From Candidatus Omnitrophota bacterium (GTDB lineage: Bacteria > Omnitrophota > Gorgyraeia > Tantalellales > Tantalellaceae): a DNA stretch of 50,036 nt. Shown here piece after piece: positions 38,987 to 48,800 of the stretch. The notes beneath the pieces are model-generated. The model did no database searches. It was not told the DNA's origin and saw only the letters and a list, made by a program, of their open reading frames with translations. The translations under genes were made by a program, and so were the position numbers. Position 1 is the first letter of the stretch. The number at the start of each line of letters is the position of its first letter. The stretch lies in contig JADGBR010000022.1 of the NCBI GenBank assembly GCA_015231405.1, positions 1 through 50,036 of the forward strand. Reading direction: 5' to 3'.

Positions 38987-39487
38987 TTATAGCGCTATCG
39001 CCGGCCTTTTACTTTTTTCCGGCTGCTTCAAAATATCCCCGTCTTCCTTGTACTTCTTAAGTATGAAATGCGTCGCCGTGCCGCGTATATTATCTATCGT
39101 CGAGAGCTTTTCCGACACGAACCCCGCTACGCTCCTGAGGCTCGTACCCTCGACTATAACGAGAAGGTCGTAAGTCCCGGACATGAGATAACAGCTCTTC
39201 ACTTCCGGAAAGCTGTAAATGCGGTCCGCTATATGGTCGAACCCGACAGTCCTCTCCGGGGTAACTTTCACCTCGATAAGCGCCCTCACGCATTCAGGCT
39301 CATCGCCATCGTCTAAAAGCTCGCGGTTGATGACGGTTTTGTATTTAAGTATAACCCCATCCTTCTCCATCTTCTTTATGGCGCTCGTGACCGCTTTCGG
39401 AGTCATGTTGAGCATTTTCGCGATCTCGTCGGCCGTCACGGTAGCGTCTTTCTCGAGTATTTCAAGAATGTCCCTCATTTCCTTCAT
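38987..39487 (-). CDS. Lrp/AsnC family transcriptional regulator
   Basis: This 166-residue regulator has an N-terminal winged HTH (about 5-55: EILEKDATVTADEIAKMLNMTPKAVTSAIKKMEKDGVI) and an AsnC ligand-binding (RAM) domain (about 68-150: ALIEVKVTPER, VKSCYLMSGTYDLLVIVEG). Proteins of this type form octamers and bind amino acids. The HTH helix is preceded by a slightly short N-terminus, and the tail is 15 residues longer than usual and rich in Lys and Pro. The start is set by GGAGG. A promoter TTGACC-17-TACACT lies upstream with a palindrome over its -10 box, suggesting autoregulation. The probable target is the aminotransferase gene next to it. Confidence 0.93.
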   Translation of the reverse strand: MKEMRDILEILEKDATVTADEIAKMLNMTPKAVTSAIKKMEKDGVILKYKTVINRELLDDGDEPECVRALIEVKVTPERTVGFDHIADRIYSFPEVKSCYLMSGTYDLLVIVEGTSLRSVAGFVSEKLSTIDNIRGTATHFILKKYKEDGDILKQPEKSKRPAIAL

Positions 39488-39518
39488 TTTTCCCTCCGGT
39501 AAGGTTGATATTACAACG

Positions 39519-39550
39519 ATAAGTGTATCTTATTACGGGAGGATGGTCAA
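39519..39550 (-). promoter_or_regulatory. Promoter and candidate operator of the AsnC-type regulator
   Basis: On the minus strand, -35 TTGACC (39545-39550), a 17-nt spacer and -10 TACACT (39522-39527) are present. ATAAG-TGTAT-CTTAT (39519-39533) is a perfect 5-bp inverted repeat with 5-nt spacer over the -10 box, the size of site Lrp-type dimers bind. Confidence 0.65.
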
Positions 39551-39558
39551 TACTGAGA

Positions 39559-40890
39559 CTACCTAGCCCTGAGATCCCGGCTGCCATCGGTCTGGACGAC
39601 GTACTTGAAATCCACCGAATATGGGGAAGTAACACCGTTAGTTGAGAGGATCTCCATCTTTCCGTAATAGCCTTCATCCGTTATGAAGATATAGACGTTC
39701 CCCGGCGCGCATGTGGCGTTACCCTCATCTACGAAATCCGGCGCGGTGGTCATATCGCCAAAAGTAGTACCGCCTGTGACCAGGGCGATCTGGCTGGACC
39801 CGGCGGTGAACATCGCTGTCTGGTCAAAATCGAAATCCCCAGACCCCGAGCCCACTTCGTTCCCGCTCACAAGATCGTACCCGTGCATTACGGTCCCGGG
39901 ACCGGGCACGGCGTCTTCCGAAGTTCCCGTCCCGTACCTCACCGTAAGCGTCCGCGCAGTTGTTAGACCTCCTGTCTCCTGGGTCGAGCCGGCGCCGGGC
40001 TGGGTCGGGTTCCCCGCGTCCCTAGCCTCGCGTATCTCGTTAACTACGGTCTGTTTCAGGCCGCTTGAAGCGGCTACTTCCGGAGAAAGCGTCGCGTAAA
40101 TCAGGTTCCCTTTCAGGTTGCGTATTTTCATAGCCCCGTCCTCGATCACGAAAACCATTCTCGTCGAGCCGCTTGTGCGCTGCTGGTCCCCCGTATTTTT
40201 GGGGACCTGGGTCTTCTGCCACCTTGTATCGGCTATATACATCGCTTTGGACCTCTCCAGCCTGTCGATAAAGATCGTCATCTGTATACTGTCGAACATA
40301 TCGAAATCGAACCTGACGCCTTCCTCGAGGAATACCTTGTCCCCTTCGAAATCGGAGGATATCAGGTCCGCGAACGCCGATATATCTTTATCCTCATAGG
40401 CCTGGGATATCCGCCTCACCGCTTCTATGGACATCTCCTTATATCCCGAACGGTCGTACATTATCCCTTCTATAGAGCCGAAAACATCGATGGTGATCTC
40501 TTCGAGATCGTCGGTCTTGATCTTAAGGACCGGTCGATATATCTTCCCCGGAATGGGCGCGAACGAATACGCCGCGTTCTCTCCGGGAGTCAGCTCATGC
40601 CAGGACATATCGCCGTCCTCGGAAATAAGCATCGCCTTGACGCCTTTCAAGTTCGAAAGCCTGAAAGTCAACTCCACGTTCCCGCCTCCCGCCAGGTCGT
40701 CTTCCGAGATAACGACAATGCCCTTAGCGCCGTCGAGGCTCGAGCCGTTAAGGCGCGGATCGTCGATGAAATATCCGTAACGCTGAGCCTGCTCGGCGTT
40801 GTCATTCTTTTTCTCATCCGCCCATCCCTCACAAGTGAAGGAAGAAAAGGCCGTCACACAGAGCATGAAGAACACCAGCATCCTTCTCAA
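39559..40890 (-). CDS. Secreted protein with NTF2-like domain
   Basis: The product is about 443 residues with a signal peptide (MLVFFMLCVTAFSSFTCEGWA region). Residues about 25-145 form a beta-rich domain with a charged segment. Residues about 150-275 resemble an NTF2/SnoaL-like fold (AVRRISQAYEDKDISAFADLISSDF, then strands, RMVFVIEDGAMKIRNLKGNLIY). The C-terminal half is Gly- and Thr-rich (SGSGDFDFDQ and so on), looks like a beta-strand surface domain and ends YVVQTDGSRDLRAR. Function is unknown; an envelope role is likely. The start is uncertain: TTG at 40890 has GGAGG at 7 nt spacing, whereas ATG at 40905 has none. The outer-membrane barrel gene lies upstream in the same direction. Confidence 0.75.
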   Translation of the reverse strand: MRRMLVFFMLCVTAFSSFTCEGWADEKKNDNAEQAQRYGYFIDDPRLNGSSLDGAKGIVVISEDDLAGGGNVELTFRLSNLKGVKAMLISEDGDMSWHELTPGENAAYSFAPIPGKIYRPVLKIKTDDLEEITIDVFGSIEGIMYDRSGYKEMSIEAVRRISQAYEDKDISAFADLISSDFEGDKVFLEEGVRFDFDMFDSIQMTIFIDRLERSKAMYIADTRWQKTQVPKNTGDQQRTSGSTRMVFVIEDGAMKIRNLKGNLIYATLSPEVAASSGLKQTVVNEIREARDAGNPTQPGAGSTQETGGLTTARTLTVRYGTGTSEDAVPGPGTVMHGYDLVSGNEVGSGSGDFDFDQTAMFTAGSSQIALVTGGTTFGDMTTAPDFVDEGNATCAPGNVYIFITDEGYYGKMEILSTNGVTSPYSVDFKYVVQTDGSRDLRAR

Positions 40891-40968
40891 TCTTATTCCT
40901 CCCATTTGATTATCGCCTTTTTTATCCGGATTTCGTGATCATTATACGCCTCGATCCGCCATGCTTGT

Positions 40969-40992
40969 CCTCCGAAGCCTTGGCGAAGGAGG
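40969..40992. repeat. CCTCCGAAGCC-type short palindromic repeat
   Basis: CCTCCGAAGCCTTGGCGAAG and flanks form a near-palindrome (24 nt). Related CCTCCGCCTTCGG sequence occurs inside the palindrome at 27318-27513. Similar short repeats are common in uncultured bacterial genomes. Confidence 0.5.
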
Positions 40993-41002
40993 GCCTGTCT
41001 TC

Positions 41003-42775
41003 TTAGAAATTGCTAATCACCTTCGTTATGATCCGCGACTCGTCGTACTCGTTATTGGATACGTCGTGGATATAGTTATTATTTTCTACCCTCGCGACAA
41101 AATGCGCGTTCCTTTTCTTCTCGATAAGAAAGTCCAGCTCCAGGTAGCTCCGGTTGATCACGTAATCCGATCTGGGCCTGGCGTTATCGGCGGCCTGCAC
41201 ATTGTGACCGAACTTGAACTTGCCTGCGGCAGAGAAGAAATACTGCCCGGTAACAGCTATCCCGGCCTTGATGTCCTCATCGTCCTCGTTCCTGGGGTTC
41301 CTGATATCGGAAGTAAGATCCGTTTTCCACTGGAATCTTTTCGAGAAAAGCTCTATGTCGTCTCCCACGCCAAAACCGAGGCGGTTGTAGAAATCCGACC
41401 TTACCGGGTCATAGTCGTTCACGGATTCCCTGTACTCGTATTTCATGTTATAGTTCATCCCGTTCGCGAGCGAATGGGTAAGGCTTGTCCCGGTGGTCCT
41501 ATTGGTCACTTCGCCCGTATTCCCGGGATCGTCGGCATTCGCGGCGCGGTTGTTGAAGTACCCGCTCACCCGGACGCGCTTATTATCCTCGATAGGGTAC
41601 AGTGAAAGGTTCACGTACTGCTCGTCATAATACGTCCTCTTCGTGACGAACTCGCTCCCCTTAAGATGATCCCAGTAATAATTCTCGGTAAGGGACAATG
41701 TCGCCATTTTCCCGAAATTATAGGAAGTCATCCACTCGTGCTGTTGTTTGTCCGCCATGACGGACCCGGCGTCGGTATAAAAATCGGGATCCGCTTTGTA
41801 ATAAAGGTACTTGGCGTAAAACGGTCCCATCCTGAGATCAGGCTTGATATTGAAAGCCGTGCCATAAGCAGGGTCTCTTATGAAGCGGCTCTTCTCGTCC
41901 TCTACGTACTCGCTCCTTGCCAGTTCATAGGATAGCTTGAGATCCTTCATTATTTTGAGTGCGCCGTCCACGCTGACAACGGTATTATTGATGGCCATCG
42001 CGCCGTCGACCCTGTCTATGGTGGAACTGTCGTCCCGGGAGGTTATCCCCTGAAAACCTGTACGGAGCTCGCTCTCCCCTTTCTCGTCAAATGGGATCAG
42101 ATAGTCGAGTTTACCGCCGTTCACGCGCCGGAGATACGCTTGAAGAGGCTGGTCCGGGCTCTGGCTCCGGCCGGATACCGCCTGCAAAGAAAGGCTGTCG
42201 GAAGGCTGCATGATGACGTCGAACCCCTGGAAAGAATTGCTGAGAGTGTACGGCGTCAGGTCGCCGTACTGATCGCCGAACCCGTAATAGTTCTTCTCGT
42301 TCGCCAGGCTGACATCGAACTGTTTAAGCCTCACGTCTTTCCTCGACTCTATCCGCCTGTCGTCGGTTTTCCGGACGAAAGTATTGGATTCGAGCTCATA
42401 ATCCTCCCAGAGCCGCTCGAACACCGTTGTGTTCACTTCAGTGTTCTGGTAAACCCCGCGCCGGAGGAACGACTTCGCGCCGTTGCCGTCGACGGCGTTG
42501 AAATTGACCTCCTCGCTGACGTTCCCCGTGATCCATCCCGACCTCTCATCTGTCTGTTCCCCGTAAGCCTTGAGATCAAAAAGGTCCCGCGCTCTATCCT
42601 CGAAAGTGAATTTTCGCTTTTCGGCCGGAGCGCCCGCCGCCTTCTTCGCCCCGCCCCCCCCAACGTAATAAACATTAAGCGCGTGAACGGAGCTGTCTGA
42701 CAGAAAAAACATGAAAAGGACGGTTATCGTTCGCCGAAGGATGCTCCTCGGCATAATGAAAAGATCTCTCGGCAT
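41003..42775 (-). CDS. Outer-membrane beta-barrel protein
   Basis: The product is about 590 residues. A signal peptide is encoded near the N-terminus (IMPRSILRRTITVLFMFFLS, ending near VHA). The rest is a chain of amphipathic strands with alternating aromatic and polar residues, such as LSLTENYYWDHL, VNLSLYPI and YNMKYEYRESV, consistent with a 16- to 20-strand barrel. It ends RIITKVISNF; a C-terminal Phe is the usual BAM recognition signal, so the cell has an outer membrane. It could be a porin or polysaccharide-export barrel; no family is recognised. The ATG at 42775 is chosen because AAAGGGA precedes it; ATG 42754 is an alternative. The giant multidomain gene ends about 85 nt upstream. Confidence 0.82.
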   Translation of the reverse strand: MPRDLFIMPRSILRRTITVLFMFFLSDSSVHALNVYYVGGGGAKKAAGAPAEKRKFTFEDRARDLFDLKAYGEQTDERSGWITGNVSEEVNFNAVDGNGAKSFLRRGVYQNTEVNTTVFERLWEDYELESNTFVRKTDDRRIESRKDVRLKQFDVSLANEKNYYGFGDQYGDLTPYTLSNSFQGFDVIMQPSDSLSLQAVSGRSQSPDQPLQAYLRRVNGGKLDYLIPFDEKGESELRTGFQGITSRDDSSTIDRVDGAMAINNTVVSVDGALKIMKDLKLSYELARSEYVEDEKSRFIRDPAYGTAFNIKPDLRMGPFYAKYLYYKADPDFYTDAGSVMADKQQHEWMTSYNFGKMATLSLTENYYWDHLKGSEFVTKRTYYDEQYVNLSLYPIEDNKRVRVSGYFNNRAANADDPGNTGEVTNRTTGTSLTHSLANGMNYNMKYEYRESVNDYDPVRSDFYNRLGFGVGDDIELFSKRFQWKTDLTSDIRNPRNEDDEDIKAGIAVTGQYFFSAAGKFKFGHNVQAADNARPRSDYVINRSYLELDFLIEKKRNAHFVARVENNNYIHDVSNNEYDESRIITKVISNF

Positions 42776-42859
42776 TGTTCCCTTTATCGCGACCCGTGCG
42801 TGATCTGAACGGTTTTTTCTAAAGTATACATTCCGGCGAAAGTTTTGCAAGAAAAATAA

Positions 42860-45800
42860 CTACGCGGCTACAAGGTATTCTTTCAGGCGGGAGTAACGCT
42901 TGATGAGTTCCTGTTTGGAGTATTTTTCGGCTCCCGGAAGGAGCTTGAAAACGAGGTTCGTGCCGATTTTCTCTATCTCCTCTACCATAAGATCGTTAAG
43001 CGTGATGCCGAGTTGCCTGAGGTTCTCGTAGACGCCGTCCAGGCCGAAAAGATGTTCAGCGAGGGCGAGCGTAACTACTTCCGCGAGCGGGCAGTAATCG
43101 CCGGACTCAAGCCTGGATAGATCCAGGTAATACATATTCGCCTTCCCGTTCTTCTCAACCCCCCGGAGCGTCTCCTTATTTTTGAGGTCGGCGAAGATCA
43201 GTATATCGGCGTTATCTTCGGAAAAATATCCCTGTATCCTGTTATGTATGCCCGCGGCGTTCTTTTCGATTATTTCGATATTATCGAGAAGTTTGGCGTA
43301 TACCTCGTCTTTCTTGAGAGACTTCAGGCGCCTCATGATAGTTAATGGCGCCGCTTCCTGGTTGGAACCTATCTCCGTATCGAAGACGAGGACCAGCTTA
43401 CGGCCGGAAACGGCTCTTGAAAGCAAAAGGTCGCCCATGGTCTTCATTAGCTCGTTCTCTTTTCGTATGTCACGGAGAAAATCCGTCCGAAGCGCGTCTT
43501 TGGTAGCCGTCATAGCGGCACCCACCGTTCTTCCCGACGCTTTGACGACGTACTCCCCAGAAGCGCCGGTGGAGGCGCCGTCCGAAACCCCGACAGGCGT
43601 TCTATCGTCTCCGGAATGCCCCTTACCGTTTCGGAAGCACTCCTCCAAGACCACTTTCGCGTTCCTCCGTATCCTCGCCGCTTCTTTTTTCATCGCTCCG
43701 AACGACGCTTTACCGAGATATTTTTGTACCATTTTCTCTATTTCACCGAGAACTACATCCTCCGGCTTCCTGTCCTTAAGACCGCGCCGCTCGATGAAAT
43801 CCCTTGTCAATACGCCCCTCATGGCCTCTATTTTACTTGAAAGGAACCGGTCCGAGCCGTGGGAGGCGAATTTATCCAGATATCCCAGATTTTCCCTTCC
43901 CGCTTTCTCTCGGACTTTGTCTAGATATCCGAGATACAACCGCCGCGTCTCATAGTCCCTGAGATGCGCGGCGAATATCTGTTTAAGATACCTTAAAGCT
44001 CCGAATTTTAGCCTCTTGTCCAAAACCGTTATTTTTTCTTCGGCTAGCCCGGGAGTATCGGCGTAGACCTCGGTTAAAGTGTCTTTCATCATCCTCACGG
44101 CTCCGGGCCGCGTCAACTCTTCCCATTTCTGAAGATATTTCTCCTTCCAATCTTTGAATAGCTCTATCCTGGCTCTCAACCTTTCCTTATAGGTCGGTCC
44201 TTCCCCTTCCCTGTAATCGTCAAGCAGGGATAGCAGTGTTATCTCGCCTATCCCCTGTTTCACATCCTCCCTGGCCCAGTCATAGTTGAGGAACCAGCCG
44301 TCCGGCCTCGTGTTATCCTCGTCAAGAAATTCGGCTACGTCAAACCCCGTCATGTCCTTGAGGACCAGCCCGTTCCTCACCGATATCCTCGTATTCGAAT
44401 ACTTCCTGTCGTTCCTCCCGACAAGGTCCCCAAAAGCCGCGACATAAGCCAGATTATCGATAATGTCCCGCATAAGCCTTTCCTCGCCGAGAATATGTTT
44501 CCCGTACGCGATGAGGTCAGCTCCTGTCACGTCGCCGATCTTTTCAAGAGTAGAGGCCCTTTCGCGAAGCATATCCGCCCTCGACCGCGAGGCGGTCTCC
44601 GGAGGAACGCTTAAAAACCCGTTCTTATCCCTCGCGCCGAACAGGAGGTCCCTTCCACTCTGGCCGTGATAATCGCTCTCGTTGAGGCGCACGACCGGAA
44701 AAGTCCCGTAGAACGGGTTTGACCGGTCAAGTTGGATGAGCATGCCCCGGAGCTCGTCGATATCCTCTTCGCTCATCCCGCTCCCGAACATCCCTATGGC
44801 CTGGAAACCCGGTCTCCTCAGACCGTCGACCTCTACCGTCGCGTATCTTTCAAAAAGGCTCCTTATCTTCCTCACTCTGGTCGGCACCACTTTCGCGTGC
44901 CTGAGAGGATGCGGCAGGGAAGTCACCCCGCCCATGCGAGCGGAAAGGGTTAATATCTCCTCAATATCCATACTGCTTCTTCCGCCGGGGACAATGTGAT
45001 CGCGTGCCTCGTCTATGTATTGAACCTTGATCTCCTCCTGCGTAGCCGCTCCCAGAGCCGTTTCGCCGTATTTCTTAAGCAATATCCCGGAGAGCGTCCA
45101 GAACGTCATCATCTTCTGGGGCACGGACAGGATGTCCTCTTCCGTAAGGACAAACCCGTGTTCCTTATGGATCTCGTTGAATTTTTTTACGACCGCGCGG
45201 ACATTCGCCTCCCTATTCCCCGCCACTTTGAGCATTTCCCTGTAATCTCCGTTCTTTCCTATTTTTTCCATAAATGGCTTCACATCATCAGCTGTCTTAA
45301 CCAGCGGAAAATAAACTATAACGTGAAGATTTATCAAATTCTCCTTCTTATCCCCGGTATAGAACTCGATCCCGGGTATCACTTCGATATCTCCGAGTAT
45401 TGCCGCCGCGTCCATGGCTTCGGGTATACCGCCAAGCGAGATGTGGTCCGTTATCGCTATGGCGTTCATCCCGTTAAGCCACGCTTTGAACACGAGCGAC
45501 TCGGGCGTATTGTCGCCGTCGGAGTATATCGTATGGGCATGGAGGTCGGCCTTCCCTTTCAGCCGTTCGCTTCTAATGATAAATCTTTCGTTATCCTTGA
45601 GAACCCTGAGCGCTTCCAGCCTCTCTTCCCCCGGGAGCCTCGCGTCCTGAATATCCGAGAACGCTCTGTAAACCTGATGCGCGCTCCGTATCCCCGCCTC
45701 CGTAAGCTCCGGCTCTTCCGTCAAAGACGGTTCTTTCTCCCTGGCCGCGTCATAACCCGATACGGCCATAAGCTCTTTCAGGCTGAGGTCCAGGGATCTT

Positions 45801-48800
45801 TCTCCTATTACCGGAGTTATCAGGATCCCGGGATATTTATCATCCGGATTGGGATAATACAACGACTCGGACCCCGGCATCGAGACGGGTACCATAGCGG
45901 CCTGGAATCTCGAGAAAGCGACGTCGTTCCTGAGATCCCCGTGCCCTTTATGCTGCCTTTTAAGGAAAAGCTCCACCGTCCCCGCGTCATTTCCGGAGTT
46001 ATCATTGACCCGGAAAACGGCTTTATAAACCCCTGTGCCTATACTGGTATCTGTTATGTCGGATATCCGCGGCCCATCTTCCTTTAATCGCAGGCCTTTG
46101 CCCGCGAGATACAGTTCGATACCGTTATCCCAGCCCAAAAGCCCGATATTCTCCTCGAACACTTTCAGAATGATTTTTTTAACACGCTCCGGAGCCTCAT
46201 TTATAAAGTCCCTGTGCTTATTGATAACTTCCATGGGAACATGAGGGTTATTACCGCTCGAATTGTTACTGTTAAAATAGATACTCCTTATCACATTGCG
46301 GGAGAAAAAACCCTTATCCATATCGAATAATTCGGCTAAAAGTTCCCGGGCAGATATGTCGACCCTTGTTTTCAGATGGCCCTCAACAGCCTTCCTGAAC
46401 GCCGGGACGGATTCTTTGTAATACGAGACGAGCTCGCGCGCCTCGAGCCATTCCCCGTCAAGGCCTTCGCATTGAGACAGGTCGATTTCCTTGAGCGCCA
46501 GTATCTTTATCTTGCCGGAAAAAGATATGTCATTCAGCCCGCGAAGCATATCCGGAGCGAGGTCGCCGGCCGTGACGGTCCTTTCGTCGCCGCCTTTCCC
46601 TATAACCGTCAGTTTCTTCGGTCTTATTCTGACCACTTTGAGCGAATGCCAGTATTTAAAACCGTCCTTCGGAGCCTTATCGTCGACGATGAGCCCCCTT
46701 TCGGCGAGCCAGTCCATCCACCTCGCGTCCATGCGTTCGATCTTTAAAGGGACCTTGAAACCCTCGCTTAAGACCTCAACATCGACCATTTGGCCGTATG
46801 CCCTGAGATAATTATCCATATCCTCCTGGGCGAGCTCGCTGTAATTCATTATTATCCCGGCGTCGGGATTGTCGGGATTAAGTTTGCTCATCCCATCTCT
46901 CACCATCTCCCTCATGAGCCCGGTGCCTTTGAACGGGTCGTCCAAAGCGCCGGCGGGGCCGTTCTCCCACGGCGGCGTCGGAAGGTACGGCGGGTTCAGA
47001 ACGATAAGATCGGCTTTGGCCTCTATCTTCGATACCCCTTTGCCGAGAAAGGTCCTGACCTTGACGCCCAGAGATTCGCAAAGAGGTGCGGTATTACGTT
47101 TCGCCGCCATCAGCGAATAAAGGCTGACATCCGTCATGATAAGTTCTTTAAGCCCCGGCAGTTTCGCCGCGCAAGCCGCCGAAACATGCCCCCCGCCGAC
47201 GCCCACTTCCATGACGGTCTTAATATCTCCCCTATTAAGGATGCCTTTCTCCTCGAGCGTCTTATGCAGAAAGACCGTATCAATATTGGTTGACCATGTG
47301 TCCAGATCGACCCTGGCGTCGTTGTTGGTCACGACGCCCCTGTATTCCGTATATTTGCCGCCGCGCGCGAAAAGCGTGAGTATCCTGGAAAGCGTTATGC
47401 CGGAAAAATGTTTCGCCACATAATTGTCGGGGAACATAAGATGGAAACTCGGGAACGAGGCTATAAGTTCCTTCCTGAGCCTGGAATAGTCCGGGGCGAG
47501 GCCAGGCGTGTATACGCCGTCGTCACCCGTGACCTTATAGAGCGTCACCGTCTCGAGATCATCGCTCATATGCACGTACAGCTCCAGGTTCCGCTCTATC
47601 GGCTGGACGGGGAGGTTATCGATCTCGGCAAGGTCTCCCCGATCCTTGATCATTTCGCCGTATACGGCAAGAGTTTTGGCGGTATCAACCACTCCCGGGT
47701 ACCCTTTCGCCAGGATACCCCTTATCTTTTTCATCGGATCGGACTCTTCCCTCGCAAGGCTTACGATATCGTATTCACTCACGTCCCTCAATTTTCGCGA
47801 CGTATACGCGTCAAGCAGGTCACGGATCTTGGATACCTCCCCCGCAAGGACCGAGTTCTCATCACCGATAAGCCCCTGTTTAATGGACCGTTCCACTTCT
47901 AGAACAAGGTCCAACCTCCTCGCCCTGAACTCATTTATCGTCTTATAGAGGGTTTCGGCGTCGTCTACGCTACCCACCAGCGCGTCCAGAAAATCTATTT
48001 CCATTTTGTTGTATCCTATGAAGAACCTCTTAAGTTCGTCCTTTTCGCCGGCCTCATCCGGTCGGTCGTTGAGCATGGCTGTCCTATACATGTATTTGAT
48101 GACGTAGAAAACCGACCCGATCTCGCGGGCGTAGGTGTTTATGATATCCGCTATCCTCCCCACCGCCGAGTCTTCGTACCCGCATTCGAAAGTGTGGACG
48201 GTATTTCGCCTCCGGCCCAAAAGCCCTTTTGAAAGGGTGATATTGTAATAATCGGTATTAGCCTGCACCTTGAGCTGGTTAAGAGGGAATGATACTTCCA
48301 GATAAAGGTCGTTCTTCCTTATGAACCGCACGTTCTCCCTCAGGTCTTCGAGGTTGGCAAGCGGGTCCAGCGGGATGAACCCGATACAGACATTGAAACC
48401 GAGTCCCCTGAGGACGCGTATAGCGCCTTCGTTCTCCTCGACCTTTATCCCCTTGACGTAATGCCTGAGCTGCCTGTCCGAGCCGGACTCAATGCCGAGG
48501 AAAAGGCTTTCGAACCCGGCGCGTTTTAAAAGCTCGAAAGTCTCCCGTTTTTCTTGTCTCAGCTCCTCGCTGTCGTTTTTCGCGAATACCGTATCGGCCC
48601 TTAACGAAACGGCTATCCTGAGCTTTATCCCTCTTTCTATCATGCCTTCGGCTATCCGTCTGGCTCTCCGGAGCCCGTTCAGGGTCTCTTTACCGCCGCC
48701 AAAGAATTCGGGGTCGGTGAACGACACATGCTTCGCGCCGTTTTCCTGGAGATATTTAAGCCCCTCAAAAATGACCTCGTCCGGGAAAGGCTCCCATTTA

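Noticed and set aside
45600-46060. Active protein kinase domain in the giant protein
   Set aside because: Only N-lobe-like features are seen; HRD and DFG motifs are absent.
44996-46087. Plus-strand ORF of 363 codons opposite the PHP region of the giant gene
   Set aside because: Antisense shadow; composition is rich in Arg, Tyr and His with no motif, and the minus strand carries intact PHP residues.
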